A stretch of 24,552 bases of DNA from an uncultured Prevotella sp. GTDB lineage: Bacteria > Bacteroidota > Bacteroidia > Bacteroidales > Bacteroidaceae. Location of the stretch: assembly GCA_934217675.1 (NCBI GenBank), contig CAKQCV010000040.1, positions 1 to 24,552 on the forward strand. Direction: 5' to 3'. Positions 16,801 to 24,333 of this stretch are shown piece by piece (position 1 is the stretch's first letter; every line of letters starts with the position of its first letter). The notes beneath the pieces are model-generated. The model searched no databases, had not been told where the DNA came from, and worked only from the letters and a program-made list of their open reading frames with translations. Made by a program: the position numbers and the translations under genes.

Positions 16801-17694
16801 TGCTTGTAGCAGATAGTTGTCCCAGTTGTAGTTTGCAAACATTTGGTCTGTTACTATATTGTCACCCGTGCCGAACATGTTTTTGTTGAAGCGGCATAAG
16901 CCATAGTCTGCCATAATCATTCCGTTGTCTTTCGTAAGGTCATACCATTGTAGTTCAAATTTCCATCCTATAGACTCGGCTTTCTTGTGTACATCAGCGA
17001 AGAACTCTTGGATTTGTTTCATCGTTTCTTCGGTAGATACAAATTCAGAGTTTACTCCAAGTCCGTTAATTCCGTAGAACTTCATCAGTTTGGCAAGTTT
17101 GAGAGAGTTCTTGAATGTTCCGTCCTCATTCTTTTCTGTTAGTTTCTTTATAGTGAGCGAGTATCTGTCGTTATTGTTCAGTCCTACATTAGCATTCCAA
17201 GGTATTGACAACACACATCCTACTGTGACACCGTTTTTTGCGGCAACATCTGATATTCCAGCGGAAACGCGAATCCACGGAGCCGACCAGTTGCCATGGC
17301 AGTTAATATACTGCCACATCGAGAAATTGTCGCCGTCGAAGCAATATCTTGGCAGTGCCTTCCATGTTGTAGTTGGGTCGTCGAGCGGAGTCCACATGAG
17401 CATCTTTCTGTCGGCAGGCACTTCATCCCATACCTGATAATCACCGTCAGAGATGCGGGGGAGTGGTCGCTGGCGTGATATGAAAAATTCATCATCAAGT
17501 TTTGATATGCTGCTTGGAGGTGTTCCTGGTTCCCATTTGTCGAAAAAAGTATAGAATTCGTCCCAATTTAGTGTTGAGTCTTTGTCAACTCCTCTAACTT
17601 TCTCGAAGTCGTATTTGTGTTCTGGGGTCCTTTGTGCCATTGTTGTAATGCAACATGCAAAGGCTGCTGCTAATATTATGTTTCTCTTAATCAT
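13885..17694 (-). CDS. Secreted GH85 endo-beta-N-acetylglucosaminidase with LamG and T9SS domains
   Basis: This 1269-residue protein probably cuts the GlcNAc-GlcNAc bond of N-glycans. A signal peptide (MIKRNIILAAAFACCITTMAQ, about 1-21) is followed by a GH85 domain (about 70-430). The catalytic N-x-E pair is Asn215/Glu217 in INGLGVNSEF, supported by FELQWYD, FANYNWD and DYYAGFDIQGRG, all at the positions expected in the family. Next come beta-sandwich and Ig-like regions (about 480-850), a LamG/concanavalin-like domain (about 865-1040, FSIGLWFKTE ... WNHIIVTQD ... EVQIWNKAL) and a T9SS type A sorting domain (about 1190-1269, starting near YPNPF). ATG 17694 is chosen because 13 upstream codons precede a normal signal peptide and would spoil it. 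No sugar-transport (SusCD) genes are next to it, so it acts alone in this window. Family assignment is secure; the glycan preferred is not known. Confidence 0.9.
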   Translation of the reverse strand: MIKRNIILAAAFACCITTMAQRTPEHKYDFEKVRGVDKDSTLNWDEFYTFFDKWEPGTPPSSISKLDDEFFISRQRPLPRISDGDYQVWDEVPADRKMLMWTPLDDPTTTWKALPRYCFDGDNFSMWQYINCHGNWSAPWIRVSAGISDVAAKNGVTVGCVLSIPWNANVGLNNNDRYSLTIKKLTEKNEDGTFKNSLKLAKLMKFYGINGLGVNSEFVSTEETMKQIQEFFADVHKKAESIGWKFELQWYDLTKDNGMIMADYGLCRFNKNMFGTGDNIVTDQMFANYNWDNYLLQASSKFAKSIKRSPYDYYAGFDIQGRGLKQDYWQALINDEISVGFWGAHAQSLIHQSATDDGTSDEAIQKAYLLKQELIFSGGNRNPGLLPKVRTDCTLANVDLTTFHGLARLLTAKSTIQNIPFVTRFNLGNGLALYKDGQKVSSSKWYNINTQDYLPTWRFWITDKNDEVTVQNIATLTKAELTWDDAYTGGSCLKLYGATDFSRIKLFKTKLEVQPDYEFSITYKLKKNTESHAKLFIALKDDIKNYKEIDIPAAQEAETWTTFKTNLSKFGIKPGDKIAMIGIALENTDANYQINIGELALRNPLQVFATVMPQIKDIEILRGYYNSVDFKMRYASKEESGEQKTYNDEVGTWYYEIYFQQKGDSPKLLTTTESWATYVIGAPLAEDLERMCRFGVRAVSPDGENGSEIAWSDYQQIVYNTESEKLIIDHTVIKPGEDFKVSYEDKLKPAAKSWKIIDSASNDVVVEVYNSTHISARIDKEGIYDIVTTDAQEKETTIRGFIAITPNATGSMPEIKGISANKTKAKANEEVKYTYTKRDSDGKVSRALTITDPDMLSIPAAVLPGKEFSIGLWFKTEKWTHDTDGTNLISKNSIADSWPFNNWGDLWVQVRPECKDENTNRIHPANEISFNTMGWSSHNLPNFNMVSDGYSVSPNTWNHIIVTQDANNKQKIYLNGKRVAGPTVFDQSQRREDVGKSDKRINLSIPANIYIGGGGVYKAAFNGAIDEVQIWNKALSDEEAVRAMKGFESTEIPENLTAYYTFEEIGNDGKIPNHGKLSGNDASVVRILNSGGENTATAEYVQQSANNTDAGYPGITGNLDVKTEAKWTLGESGDATLIKETGNAATVTYSFGGKKNIKLSLSNIWGTDSISIPKIIDIDGPSSNIDKPIKDLFAIYPNPFKESVNLYFAISGRYDIDIFSDSGSHIQSTPVNVNNKDVANITITGKKGLYLIKVSKDGILYKAIKAIKE

Positions 17695-18031
17695 ACTTTT
17701 TCTTCTTATAATGTTATGTGTGCTGTGTGGCAAAATGTTATAAATACTTTTTGTCGCATGCGTATTTGTTGCTTTAAATGTTTTGTAAGTGTTCTTTATG
17801 CTTGCAAATGTATTAAAATAAAATCAAAGCAACAAGTATAATGGGAGCAAAGTGGAACATTCAAATTTTATATTGCCTTTAGTTAATATACGATAACTTG
17901 TCAACTTCCAGGTTAAAATGTTTTAAGCACAGTTTACTATTTGCAATTTTAAGCGTCTTTATTAATACCTTAGTAGGCGAAATGTGCTAAATATATAAAA
18001 GGAAAAAATAAAAAGAAAGGAATATTAGATT
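17695..18031. other. 337-bp divergent intergenic region between GH85 and OmpA genes
   Basis: AT-rich DNA with no coding potential that I can support. It holds the GH85 promoter on the minus strand (listed separately). For the plus strand the best candidate is TACTATTTG at 17935-17943, one base longer than the TAnnTTTG consensus, without a clear -33. An AAAGG run near 18014-18020 precedes the OmpA start. Confidence 0.6.
17805..17835 (-). promoter_or_regulatory. Predicted promoter of the GH85 gene
   Basis: On the minus strand TACATTTG (plus 17805-17812) fits TAnnTTTG, and TTGTTG (plus 17830-17835) lies 17-20 bases upstream, the same arrangement as for the PAP2 gene. The leader would be about 105 bases. 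Confidence 0.55.
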
Positions 18032-18883
18032 ATGAACAAAAAGATTTTAATGATGACAGTAGCTGCCGGATGCCTTGTTTTGGGAAGCTGTGCAAGCAAG
18101 AAAGACTTGGAAAACTGTCAGAATGAGAACAAGGAACTTACTGGTAAATATCAAGATGCCAAAGAACAGCTCGCTGCGAGCAAGGCTCGTGTTACAAGTC
18201 TTGAGGAGCAGTTGGCAAACGCAAAGAAGGGTTATGCTGCACTTCAGGGTTCTCTCGACAAGAGTTTGGCTAATGCAAGCCAAAACAACGTGAGCATAGA
18301 AAAGTTGGTTGACCAGATTAATGAGTCTAACCAATACATCCGCCATCTTGTTGAAGTAAAGAGTAAGAGTGATTCATTGAATATGGTGCTTACAAATAAC
18401 TTGACTCGCTCTCTGAGCAAGGAGGAAAGCAAGGAGGTTGACGTGCAGGTGTTGAAGGGCGTCGTTTACATCTCGCTTGCCGACAATATGCTCTATAAGA
18501 GCGGAAGCTATGAAATCAACGACCGTGCTGCCGAGACTCTGAGCAAGATCGCAAAGATTATCAAGGACTATAAGGACTATGATGTTCTTATCGAGGGTAA
18601 TACAGATAATGTTCCTGTTAATTCTTCTGCTGCTTCAATGAAGAATATTCGTAATAACTGGGACCTCTCTTGTTTGCGTGCTTCAAGTGTTGTTCAGGCT
18701 TTGCAAAATCAGTATGGTGTTGATCCTAAGCGTTTGACTGCAGGTGGACGTGGCGAGTATAATCCAATAACAAACAACAATTCGGATATTGCCAAGCAAC
18801 GTAACCGTCGCACTCAGATTATCATTACTCCTAAACTTGATCAGTTTATGGATCTTATCGACAAAGCTCCAGAGGAGAAATAA
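18032..18883 (+). CDS. OmpA-family peptidoglycan-binding lipoprotein with coiled coil
   Basis: This 283-residue protein has a lipoprotein signal with lipobox LGSC (Cys20). Residues about 25-115 form a coiled coil of heptads rich in Glu, Lys, Leu and Ala. Residues about 140-270 form an OmpA_C-like domain, with LIEGNTDNVPVN (the usual 'GHTD' region), NWDLSCLRASSVV holding the diaminopimelate-binding Asp, and RNRRTQI holding the Arg. It is likely anchored in the outer membrane by its lipid and bound to peptidoglycan at its other end, keeping the envelope together. The usual His of the GHTD motif is Asn here, a common variant in Bacteroidota. It is monocistronic: a divergent gene lies upstream and a strong terminator follows. 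Confidence 0.92.
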   Translation: MNKKILMMTVAAGCLVLGSCASKKDLENCQNENKELTGKYQDAKEQLAASKARVTSLEEQLANAKKGYAALQGSLDKSLANASQNNVSIEKLVDQINESNQYIRHLVEVKSKSDSLNMVLTNNLTRSLSKEESKEVDVQVLKGVVYISLADNMLYKSGSYEINDRAAETLSKIAKIIKDYKDYDVLIEGNTDNVPVNSSAASMKNIRNNWDLSCLRASSVVQALQNQYGVDPKRLTAGGRGEYNPITNNNSDIAKQRNRRTQIIITPKLDQFMDLIDKAPEEK

Positions 18884-18902
18884 TAAAAAGATAAGTAATA
18901 AA

Positions 18903-18945
18903 AAACGGATTTGGCGAAATAAAGCCAAGTCCGTTTCTTTTTTTG
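18903..18945 (+). terminator. Terminator after the OmpA-family gene
   Basis: AAACGGATTTGGC (18903-18915) and GCCAAGTCCGTTT (18924-18936) pair over 13 bp with one G:U pair, followed by a T-tract to 18945. The convergent endonuclease gene ends at 18960. Confidence 0.88.
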
Positions 18946-18959
18946 TAAGCATTGCAGGA

Positions 18960-20474
18960 TTATCGGGTAATCTTCCAGCTCTTTCCGTTCTGCTTAACTA
19001 TAATGATTCCTTTTTCCTTATTAGCTGTATTTATGCGCTGACCATCAACAGTAAATGTTTCGTATGGCTCTGTGGCATTGAAATCATTAAACTTTGTTTC
19101 GCTTATGCCTGTAGTAGTCTTTATGCCCTTTAGACTCAAGTTCTTTATTTCCCAAGTTGGGGCTACATCGGTGTTACTTGTATAGTTGAATACAATTTGT
19201 ATGGTTTTGCCGGCAAACTGGTCGAGGTTGATGTTTTCAGACTGTACAAAATTCCAGTCTTTTCCTGCAGGCCACTTTATATTGTCGTTCAGTGGAGTTA
19301 TAGCTCCGTCACATTCAACAGAAACTGATAATAGGTCAGTTGCACTTTTACCTTCCATAAAATTGACTGCTTGGTTCAGTTCCATGAGAACATTTGAGTA
19401 CTTTGAAAGGTCAATTTCTGGTGATATCAGATATGTATTTGTAGTATATTTTGTTTTGTTTGAATATCCAGACACTTTCCATCCATATTTTTCAGTAACA
19501 GTCCAAAGACTGTTGTTCAATGGATTCTCAATGTCTTTATAAGTAAAATCACAATCACCCTTGGTGAAATTGTATTCCTTTATAATCTCATAAGAAGGAT
19601 CGCTTGGAGTTTCGCCACCGCTATCTCCGCCTTTATAGTTTTCGGTGCATACAGTTTTTGCAGGATCAAAAGCACAGTCTGTGCTGTCTCCCCAAATGTA
19701 TTCCATTAGGTTAGGAAAATCCACAAATGGATTACGGTTACCTTGAATTTTGCTTACGGCATTGTTTCTGGTAATTTCAAGTTCTGTAGGTTTATCAGCA
19801 CGTGCCCATTCCATGTATAGCTCGTATGCCCATTTCTGCAGTGTAGGATAGTTATTGCTTTCAAGAATCTGCAAGCCAGTGCCTATCCATGACAGATTTT
19901 GATAACATGTAGCCATATACATGTAGCCACGTGCAAAATCGCCTTTCCATTCATCACTTGGTTCCCAATAGTATTTTTCATCGCTACCTTTTCCTACTTT
20001 AGTGGCACCGTTTCCTTTATCACCACTCACAACTTTTCCCATTGGGTAGTTGCTCTTTTTCGAATTTATGCCACTTTCGCATGGCATAAGGTTATACAGG
20101 TCGCAGTAAGCTTGATTCTTGCTTCCGCCCCACCAACTCTTTGGAAATGAATGCTCTATATTCATTCCCGCACCAACGTCACCTTGCTTGGTACTTTTCA
20201 CCCAACTACTTTCTGGGGAGTAGCGGTCTATGAATTTACCGTCGCTTGTGCGGTCAGTCTGCCAAAATCCATCCCATGTATGTCCCTTGCCTGAGCCATA
20301 GCTGAGCACATCGGCTTTTTTGATAATTTCATAAACGGCATTTTTCAAATTTGCTCCGCTTTTACCTTTCAGAGAGGAATAATAACCCTCAGGTATTTGC
20401 GCCATTGAAATAGCGCATGTACATGTCATACATATCAGTATGACAAATGTTCTAAGATGTTTGTTGTGTATCAT
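18960..20474 (-). CDS. Secreted endonuclease I family nuclease with C-terminal sorting region
   Basis: This 504-residue protein has a signal peptide (about 1-25, ending ISMAQ). The endonuclease I domain (about 30-265) shows the metal/nuclease core MNIEHSFPKSWWGG with His108, then DLYNLMPCESGINSKKSN and GNRNPFVDFPNLMEYIWG, all characteristic. Such enzymes degrade DNA and/or RNA outside the cell, which can supply nucleotides or clear extracellular DNA. Residues about 295-445 resemble the 'choice-of-anchor J' beta-sandwich (TYLISPEIDLS, then NLDQFAGKTIQIVFNYTS). The end (about 455-504: YETFTVDGQRI ... KGIIIVKQNGKSWKITR) fits a T9SS-type tail, so surface display or release is likely. It is a single gene with its own -7 box; the upstream gene's terminator separates the two. 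Confidence 0.88.
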   Translation of the reverse strand: MIHNKHLRTFVILICMTCTCAISMAQIPEGYYSSLKGKSGANLKNAVYEIIKKADVLSYGSGKGHTWDGFWQTDRTSDGKFIDRYSPESSWVKSTKQGDVGAGMNIEHSFPKSWWGGSKNQAYCDLYNLMPCESGINSKKSNYPMGKVVSGDKGNGATKVGKGSDEKYYWEPSDEWKGDFARGYMYMATCYQNLSWIGTGLQILESNNYPTLQKWAYELYMEWARADKPTELEITRNNAVSKIQGNRNPFVDFPNLMEYIWGDSTDCAFDPAKTVCTENYKGGDSGGETPSDPSYEIIKEYNFTKGDCDFTYKDIENPLNNSLWTVTEKYGWKVSGYSNKTKYTTNTYLISPEIDLSKYSNVLMELNQAVNFMEGKSATDLLSVSVECDGAITPLNDNIKWPAGKDWNFVQSENINLDQFAGKTIQIVFNYTSNTDVAPTWEIKNLSLKGIKTTTGISETKFNDFNATEPYETFTVDGQRINTANKEKGIIIVKQNGKSWKITR

Positions 20475-20513
20475 TTGTTATATATAATGTATTGTAATAT
20501 TAGTAACAGTTTG

Positions 20514-20521
20514 CAAATATA
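20514..20521 (-). promoter_or_regulatory. -7 box of the endonuclease gene
   Basis: On the minus strand TATATTTG fits TAnnTTTG and lies 39 bases before ATG 20474. The expected -33 position falls in the T-tract of the preceding terminator and shows no clear TTTG. Confidence 0.55.
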
Positions 20522-20538
20522 CAACCATTTTGTAGATA

Positions 20539-20579
20539 AAAAAACATCTGCCTGTAAAAAAGTCATTACAGGCAGATGT
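20539..20579 (-). terminator. Terminator of the inositol synthase / pseudoprotease / lysozyme operon
   Basis: Perfect 14-bp inverted repeat: ACATCTGCCTGTAA (20544-20557) and TTACAGGCAGATGT (20566-20579), with an 8-base loop. On the minus strand it is followed by a T-tract (A-run at 20538-20544 on plus). It lies 28 bases after the end of the GH25 gene. Confidence 0.9.
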
Positions 20580-20607
20580 CATTGCTATTATTGTTGTATT
20601 TTGTTTT

Positions 20608-21798
20608 TTATTTCACTCCCTCTTTTTCTATGAATTCAGCAAACTGGGCTTTGTATCCGTTAAATACATTTATGTCAACTTCGCCACGGATGCCTCTAAC
20701 TCTGCCGTAAGGAGTAAGTTGCCAAAAAGCAAGTTTTATGTCTGGTCGATACTGTCCGTATCTTGCAATCCATATTGGATAACTCTCTTTAATGTCGGGA
20801 GCCAAAGGAAGATATTTGTTCACGAAACCTTGTCCCACATATAGAACTGGTTTTACTCCAGTTGCTCTTCTGACGATAGATAGCCATGTTCTTACTTTGC
20901 GGAACATTCCGTCAACCCCTCCCATTTGTGATATCTGTTTTGAGTCTGGTTCAAGATCTAACACGGGAGGAAGGTCTCCTTTTTGTATTTTTGAATTCTT
21001 CAGGAAGAATTTTGCCTGTTGTCCTGCTGCGCTTCGTGCAGAGAAAAAATGATAAGCTCCAACTTTTATTCCATGTGATCTTGCCTGCCGGTAATCTGAC
21101 AGGAAATATTTGTTTCTTACAGTGGTGCCTTCTGTTGACTTTATGTAGGCAAAAGTAATCTTGTAATCTGATTTTCCACCACCATGATTTCCCAAACCGG
21201 TAATTCTTGCTGATGCCCAGTCTATGCCATATCTTTTCTTTCCTCTTTCATGTTGGTATTTTGAAACATCAATTCCGTAAATCCTGTCTGACGTATGCAA
21301 CATGCGTTCACCACGGTATACGTCATTGCGCCAGTCACCAGCTTTAACTTTACCTTTTGTTGTTACTCCGCATCCAAATCCGTTTCTTTTGTCAGCTTTC
21401 CATTGTCCTGTATAAAAAGAACCGTCATTGCCAGTCCATGTGCCATGTCCTTCAGCTATCATCTTGTCGTTAAGCTCGCCATGATATATTCCGGTAGAGT
21501 CGGTTCTTGTTCCGCTAACAATAGTGTCGTTTTGCCAAAGTGCAGTAATTTGTCTGCCAAGCGTGTCGGTGGTAGTTCCGTATCCATTGCGTTTGTCGTT
21601 TTTCCACATGCCACTGTATACAACGCTGTCTTTTATGGAAAGCACACCATATCCATTTTTCTTCCCGTTCAGAATTTCTCCGCGGTAGCAATATTCTCCA
21701 TTATATATTGTTGCTGTGTTTGAATTTCTGCTACTGTTCCCACATGCAGAAAGCAATAATGTTATTGCTAAATATATAACAAGGTTGAGCTTTCTCAT
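20608..21798 (-). CDS. Lipoprotein with MORN repeats fused to a GH25 lysozyme domain
   Basis: This 396-residue protein has a lipoprotein signal (LSAC, Cys19). Residues about 30-165 are MORN-type repeats of some 20-23 residues, with units such as YSGMWKNDKRNGYGT and YTGQWKADKRNGFGC. Residues about 172-390 form a GH25 muramidase: YGIDVSKYQ with Asp177, FAYIKSTEGT, VGAYHFF, PPVLDLEPD with the catalytic Asp281/Glu283 pair, and IWIARYG. All expected catalytic residues are present, so it should cut the MurNAc-GlcNAc bond of peptidoglycan. The lipid anchor keeps it in the envelope, where MORN repeats may bind lipids or proteins. Its ATG overlaps the stop of the preceding gene (ATGA), which indicates translational coupling. 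A role in cell-wall remodelling is more likely than attack on other cells, but the sequence does not settle it. Confidence 0.92.
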   Translation of the reverse strand: MRKLNLVIYLAITLLLSACGNSSRNSNTATIYNGEYCYRGEILNGKKNGYGVLSIKDSVVYSGMWKNDKRNGYGTTTDTLGRQITALWQNDTIVSGTRTDSTGIYHGELNDKMIAEGHGTWTGNDGSFYTGQWKADKRNGFGCGVTTKGKVKAGDWRNDVYRGERMLHTSDRIYGIDVSKYQHERGKKRYGIDWASARITGLGNHGGGKSDYKITFAYIKSTEGTTVRNKYFLSDYRQARSHGIKVGAYHFFSARSAAGQQAKFFLKNSKIQKGDLPPVLDLEPDSKQISQMGGVDGMFRKVRTWLSIVRRATGVKPVLYVGQGFVNKYLPLAPDIKESYPIWIARYGQYRPDIKLAFWQLTPYGRVRGIRGEVDINVFNGYKAQFAEFIEKEGVK

Positions 21799-22820
21799 TG
21801 CACAATCCTCCCCTTATTGTTTATGCCTATGAAATATCCGTTTCTGTTGAATAGCGGTGCACCGTCAGGTGCCAACAGTTGTGGTATGTCGTGTGTCTCT
21901 AAAGAGGTTGTTACGCCTTTGAAGGTGTTTGCTTGTTGAAAAGTTGTTGTGGCAGAGCTTTTTGCGTTCATTCCGAAAAATCCTGCAACTGTTATGCTGT
22001 CGCCCTTTTCTGGTATTAGGCAGAAAACCTTGAAAGTATATACGCTATTGTGCTTTTCTGGCATAAAATTTTCGCTTGTCTGCAAGATAACTGTGCCCTT
22101 GTCATGGTTTTTACTTTCTTCGGCAAGTGCTTCACACATTATTCTACAAACTTTTTTGTCGTTCTCTGTGTAGAGTAGGGTATAGCGTATTTTTTTTCTT
22201 ATTTTTATGTTATCCTCTTTCTTTAGTGAATTCAGAATTTCAATACCTTTCTCTAAACTTTGTTTTCTCTTTTTGTTTTCTTCCATATAGGTAGCCATTG
22301 TGTTATACCCCTCGTCTTTTACGCTATGCGTATTCAGGTAATATTCCAACTCCTCTTGCTTCTTTCTGTCTGCTTTCAGCATCTTTTCAGAGTCATTGAC
22401 CGTTTTCTCAATAATTCTTTTTATATTGGAATTTACCATCGCCAACAGGTCTGGCTCGCTATAGAAAGGATTTACAGTGATAATTCTTCCGTGGCATGAT
22501 GGTATGAATGAATATTTGTTTATCCAGCAGCCACACACCAGGGCACGGCGTTCTGTGTCGCTGTCTGCTTTTTCTTTTATCAAGTCGAGAGTTGAATCTT
22601 TCTTGATGTCGTTGCATACAGCTACACATTTCCCGTTGACCATAATCTCATAGTATTCTCTACATTCGATTAGTGCAACACTTTCCTTCATGCTGTCGTT
22701 GTTTTCAGGCAGCAAGGAAGGTATAGTTATAAAAGCAATCGCCGCCAATATTACTATTGGTAGCGATTGCAGTATAATTATTTTTTTGTTTTTATTAGTC
22801 AATCTCTTCATCTGCTTCAT
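21795..22820 (-). CDS. Membrane-anchored trypsin-fold-like protein, apparently catalytically dead
   Basis: One N-terminal membrane helix (about residues 13-35) is followed by an extracytoplasmic domain in a protein of 341 residues. Two places resemble chymotrypsin/HtrA-type proteases: GCWINKY followed by GRIITVNPFY, where active enzymes have a G-x-I-x-T-x-x-H block, and the C-terminal APDGAPLFNRNGYFIGIN, where active enzymes have G-x-S-G-G-P-L-x-N. Here His and Ser appear replaced (by Pro/Phe and Asp). A long charged helical insert (about 125-205) sits between. This reading is a pattern judgement and I give it moderate weight; otherwise it is an unknown membrane protein. The start could be 22844, 22820 or 22811, all overlapping the upstream gene; 22820 has a G-rich stretch before it. 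It overlaps the lysozyme gene by 4 bases, so the two products may work together, for example by guiding or restraining the lysozyme. Confidence 0.75.
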   Translation of the reverse strand: MKQMKRLTNKNKKIIILQSLPIVILAAIAFITIPSLLPENNDSMKESVALIECREYYEIMVNGKCVAVCNDIKKDSTLDLIKEKADSDTERRALVCGCWINKYSFIPSCHGRIITVNPFYSEPDLLAMVNSNIKRIIEKTVNDSEKMLKADRKKQEELEYYLNTHSVKDEGYNTMATYMEENKKRKQSLEKGIEILNSLKKEDNIKIRKKIRYTLLYTENDKKVCRIMCEALAEESKNHDKGTVILQTSENFMPEKHNSVYTFKVFCLIPEKGDSITVAGFFGMNAKSSATTTFQQANTFKGVTTSLETHDIPQLLAPDGAPLFNRNGYFIGINNKGRIVQ

Positions 22821-24120
22821 ATCCCCCCATTTCTCGAATGGCATTCTTGAGCATTGTATATTGTTGATAAAGGTTGTTTACGGCTTCCTCGCCTTTTGTA
22901 TAATCGTGCATAGGGCTCTTTAAGAAGAAGCTTAGGAAGCGTTGTGTGCCATAGCGACCTGCACGCATTGCCAAATCACTAAGCAGACACAAGTCGAGCA
23001 GAAGTGGGGCGGCAAGTATAGAGTCACGGCAAAGGAAGTTTATCTTTATCTGCATTGGGTATCCCATCCAGCCAAAAATGTCGATATTGTCCCAACCTTC
23101 TTTATTATCATTGCGTGGCGGATAATAGTTTATGCGCACTTTGTGGTAATACTGTGTGTCTTCGTCATTACCATGCCCATAAAGGTCTGGCTGAACGTCT
23201 GGCTTGAGAATAGTTTCAAGTGTAGACAGCTTGCTGACTTCTTTTGTGTGGAAGTTTGCTGGTTCGTCGAGTACGAGACCATCCCTGTTTCCAAGGATAT
23301 TTGTAGAAAACCATCCGCTCAATCCCAGGCAACGTGTTCCGATGATAGGTGCGAAACCACTCTTCACCAATGTCTGCCCTGTCTTGAAATCTTTTCCTGC
23401 AATAGGCATATGTGTCTTTTCTGCGAGTTCCCACATTGCGGGTATGTCAACAGTAGTATTTGGTGCACCCATAATAAATGGTGCCCCTTCAACCAATGCT
23501 GCATACGCATAGCACATTGATGGGGCAATATGCTCACGGTCATCAGCCTTCATTGCTTTTTCAAGGTCTTCCAATCTGTAGTGTACTTTTTCGTCTACAG
23601 GAACATATATCTCTGTTGATGCAGCCCATATAACCACAATTCTTGAGCAGTTGTTCTCTTTCTTGAAGTTTCTGATGTCTTCACGAAGAGCTTCAACCAT
23701 ATCCCAACGTGTCTTGCAGTCTTTAACATTGTCACCATTAAGGCGCTTTGCATAGTTCTTGTCAAAAGCTGCCTTCATTGGCTTAATCTTTTCAAGTTCA
23801 TCTTTTACAGGGTCTATATCCTTCTCTTTGAGCACCTCTGCATACATTGCTGCTTGGTAAGCATTCTGTGGATAAACATCCCATGTTCCAAACACTATAT
23901 CATCAAGTGAGGCTAATGGCACAATGTCTTTGTAGTGAAGATATTTTTTGTCTGCACCTTTACCAACACGTATTTTGTCATACTGTGTCATAGAACCAAT
24001 TGGTTTTGTTAATCCACGGCGTGCCATAAGCACACCTGTCATAAATGTTGTAGCAACAGCACCGTTGCCTACAATCATTATTCCTAATTTGCCTTCTGCA
24101 GGCTTTACGATTGTTTGCAT
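22795..24120 (-). CDS. ino1: myo-Inositol-1-phosphate synthase
   Basis: This enzyme turns glucose 6-phosphate into myo-inositol 1-phosphate using NAD. The 441-residue protein fits the bacterial family. The Rossmann glycine motif is IMIVGNGAVATTF near the N-terminus, and family blocks follow: RIVVIWAASTEIYVP, PFIMGAPNTTVDIPAMWELA, GKDFKTGQTLVKS, LGLSGWFSTNILGNRDG and INFLCRDSILAAPLLLDLC. In gut Bacteroidota, this enzyme feeds synthesis of phosphatidylinositol and inositol sphingolipids. The other genes of that route are not in this window. Downstream genes overlap its 3' end, so it is the first gene of an operon that ends with a lysozyme gene. The -7 box is at 24224-24231. ATG 24120 begins right before the conserved N-terminus. 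Confidence 0.95.
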   Translation of the reverse strand: MQTIVKPAEGKLGIMIVGNGAVATTFMTGVLMARRGLTKPIGSMTQYDKIRVGKGADKKYLHYKDIVPLASLDDIVFGTWDVYPQNAYQAAMYAEVLKEKDIDPVKDELEKIKPMKAAFDKNYAKRLNGDNVKDCKTRWDMVEALREDIRNFKKENNCSRIVVIWAASTEIYVPVDEKVHYRLEDLEKAMKADDREHIAPSMCYAYAALVEGAPFIMGAPNTTVDIPAMWELAEKTHMPIAGKDFKTGQTLVKSGFAPIIGTRCLGLSGWFSTNILGNRDGLVLDEPANFHTKEVSKLSTLETILKPDVQPDLYGHGNDEDTQYYHKVRINYYPPRNDNKEGWDNIDIFGWMGYPMQIKINFLCRDSILAAPLLLDLCLLSDLAMRAGRYGTQRFLSFFLKSPMHDYTKGEEAVNNLYQQYTMLKNAIREMGGYEADEEID

Positions 24121-24223
24121 TCTATTTCTATTTATTCTAATATTTTATCCTTATATTGTATGGAATTTGTCTTTCGTAATAATATTTCGATTTGTACTTA
24201 TCATCCTGAATGAAGTATTTATG

Positions 24224-24231
24224 CAAAGTTA
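24224..24231 (-). promoter_or_regulatory. -7 box of the inositol synthase operon
   Basis: On the minus strand TAACTTTG fits TAnnTTTG, giving a leader of about 100 bases. No clear -33 TTTG is seen at the expected distance. Confidence 0.5.
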
Positions 24232-24333
24232 TTAAAAACATCTTAACAGCGTATCAGTTTTATTATTGTTTAGTCCTTTTTAAACATTTTATCTGTGATA
24301 TGGAAGTATAGAGTAAGACGTAATAAAAGAAAG

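Noticed and set aside
22942..23520. 192-codon plus-strand open frame inside the inositol synthase gene
   Set aside because: It is antisense to a strongly conserved enzyme; the Cys/His-rich translation is typical of a shadow frame.
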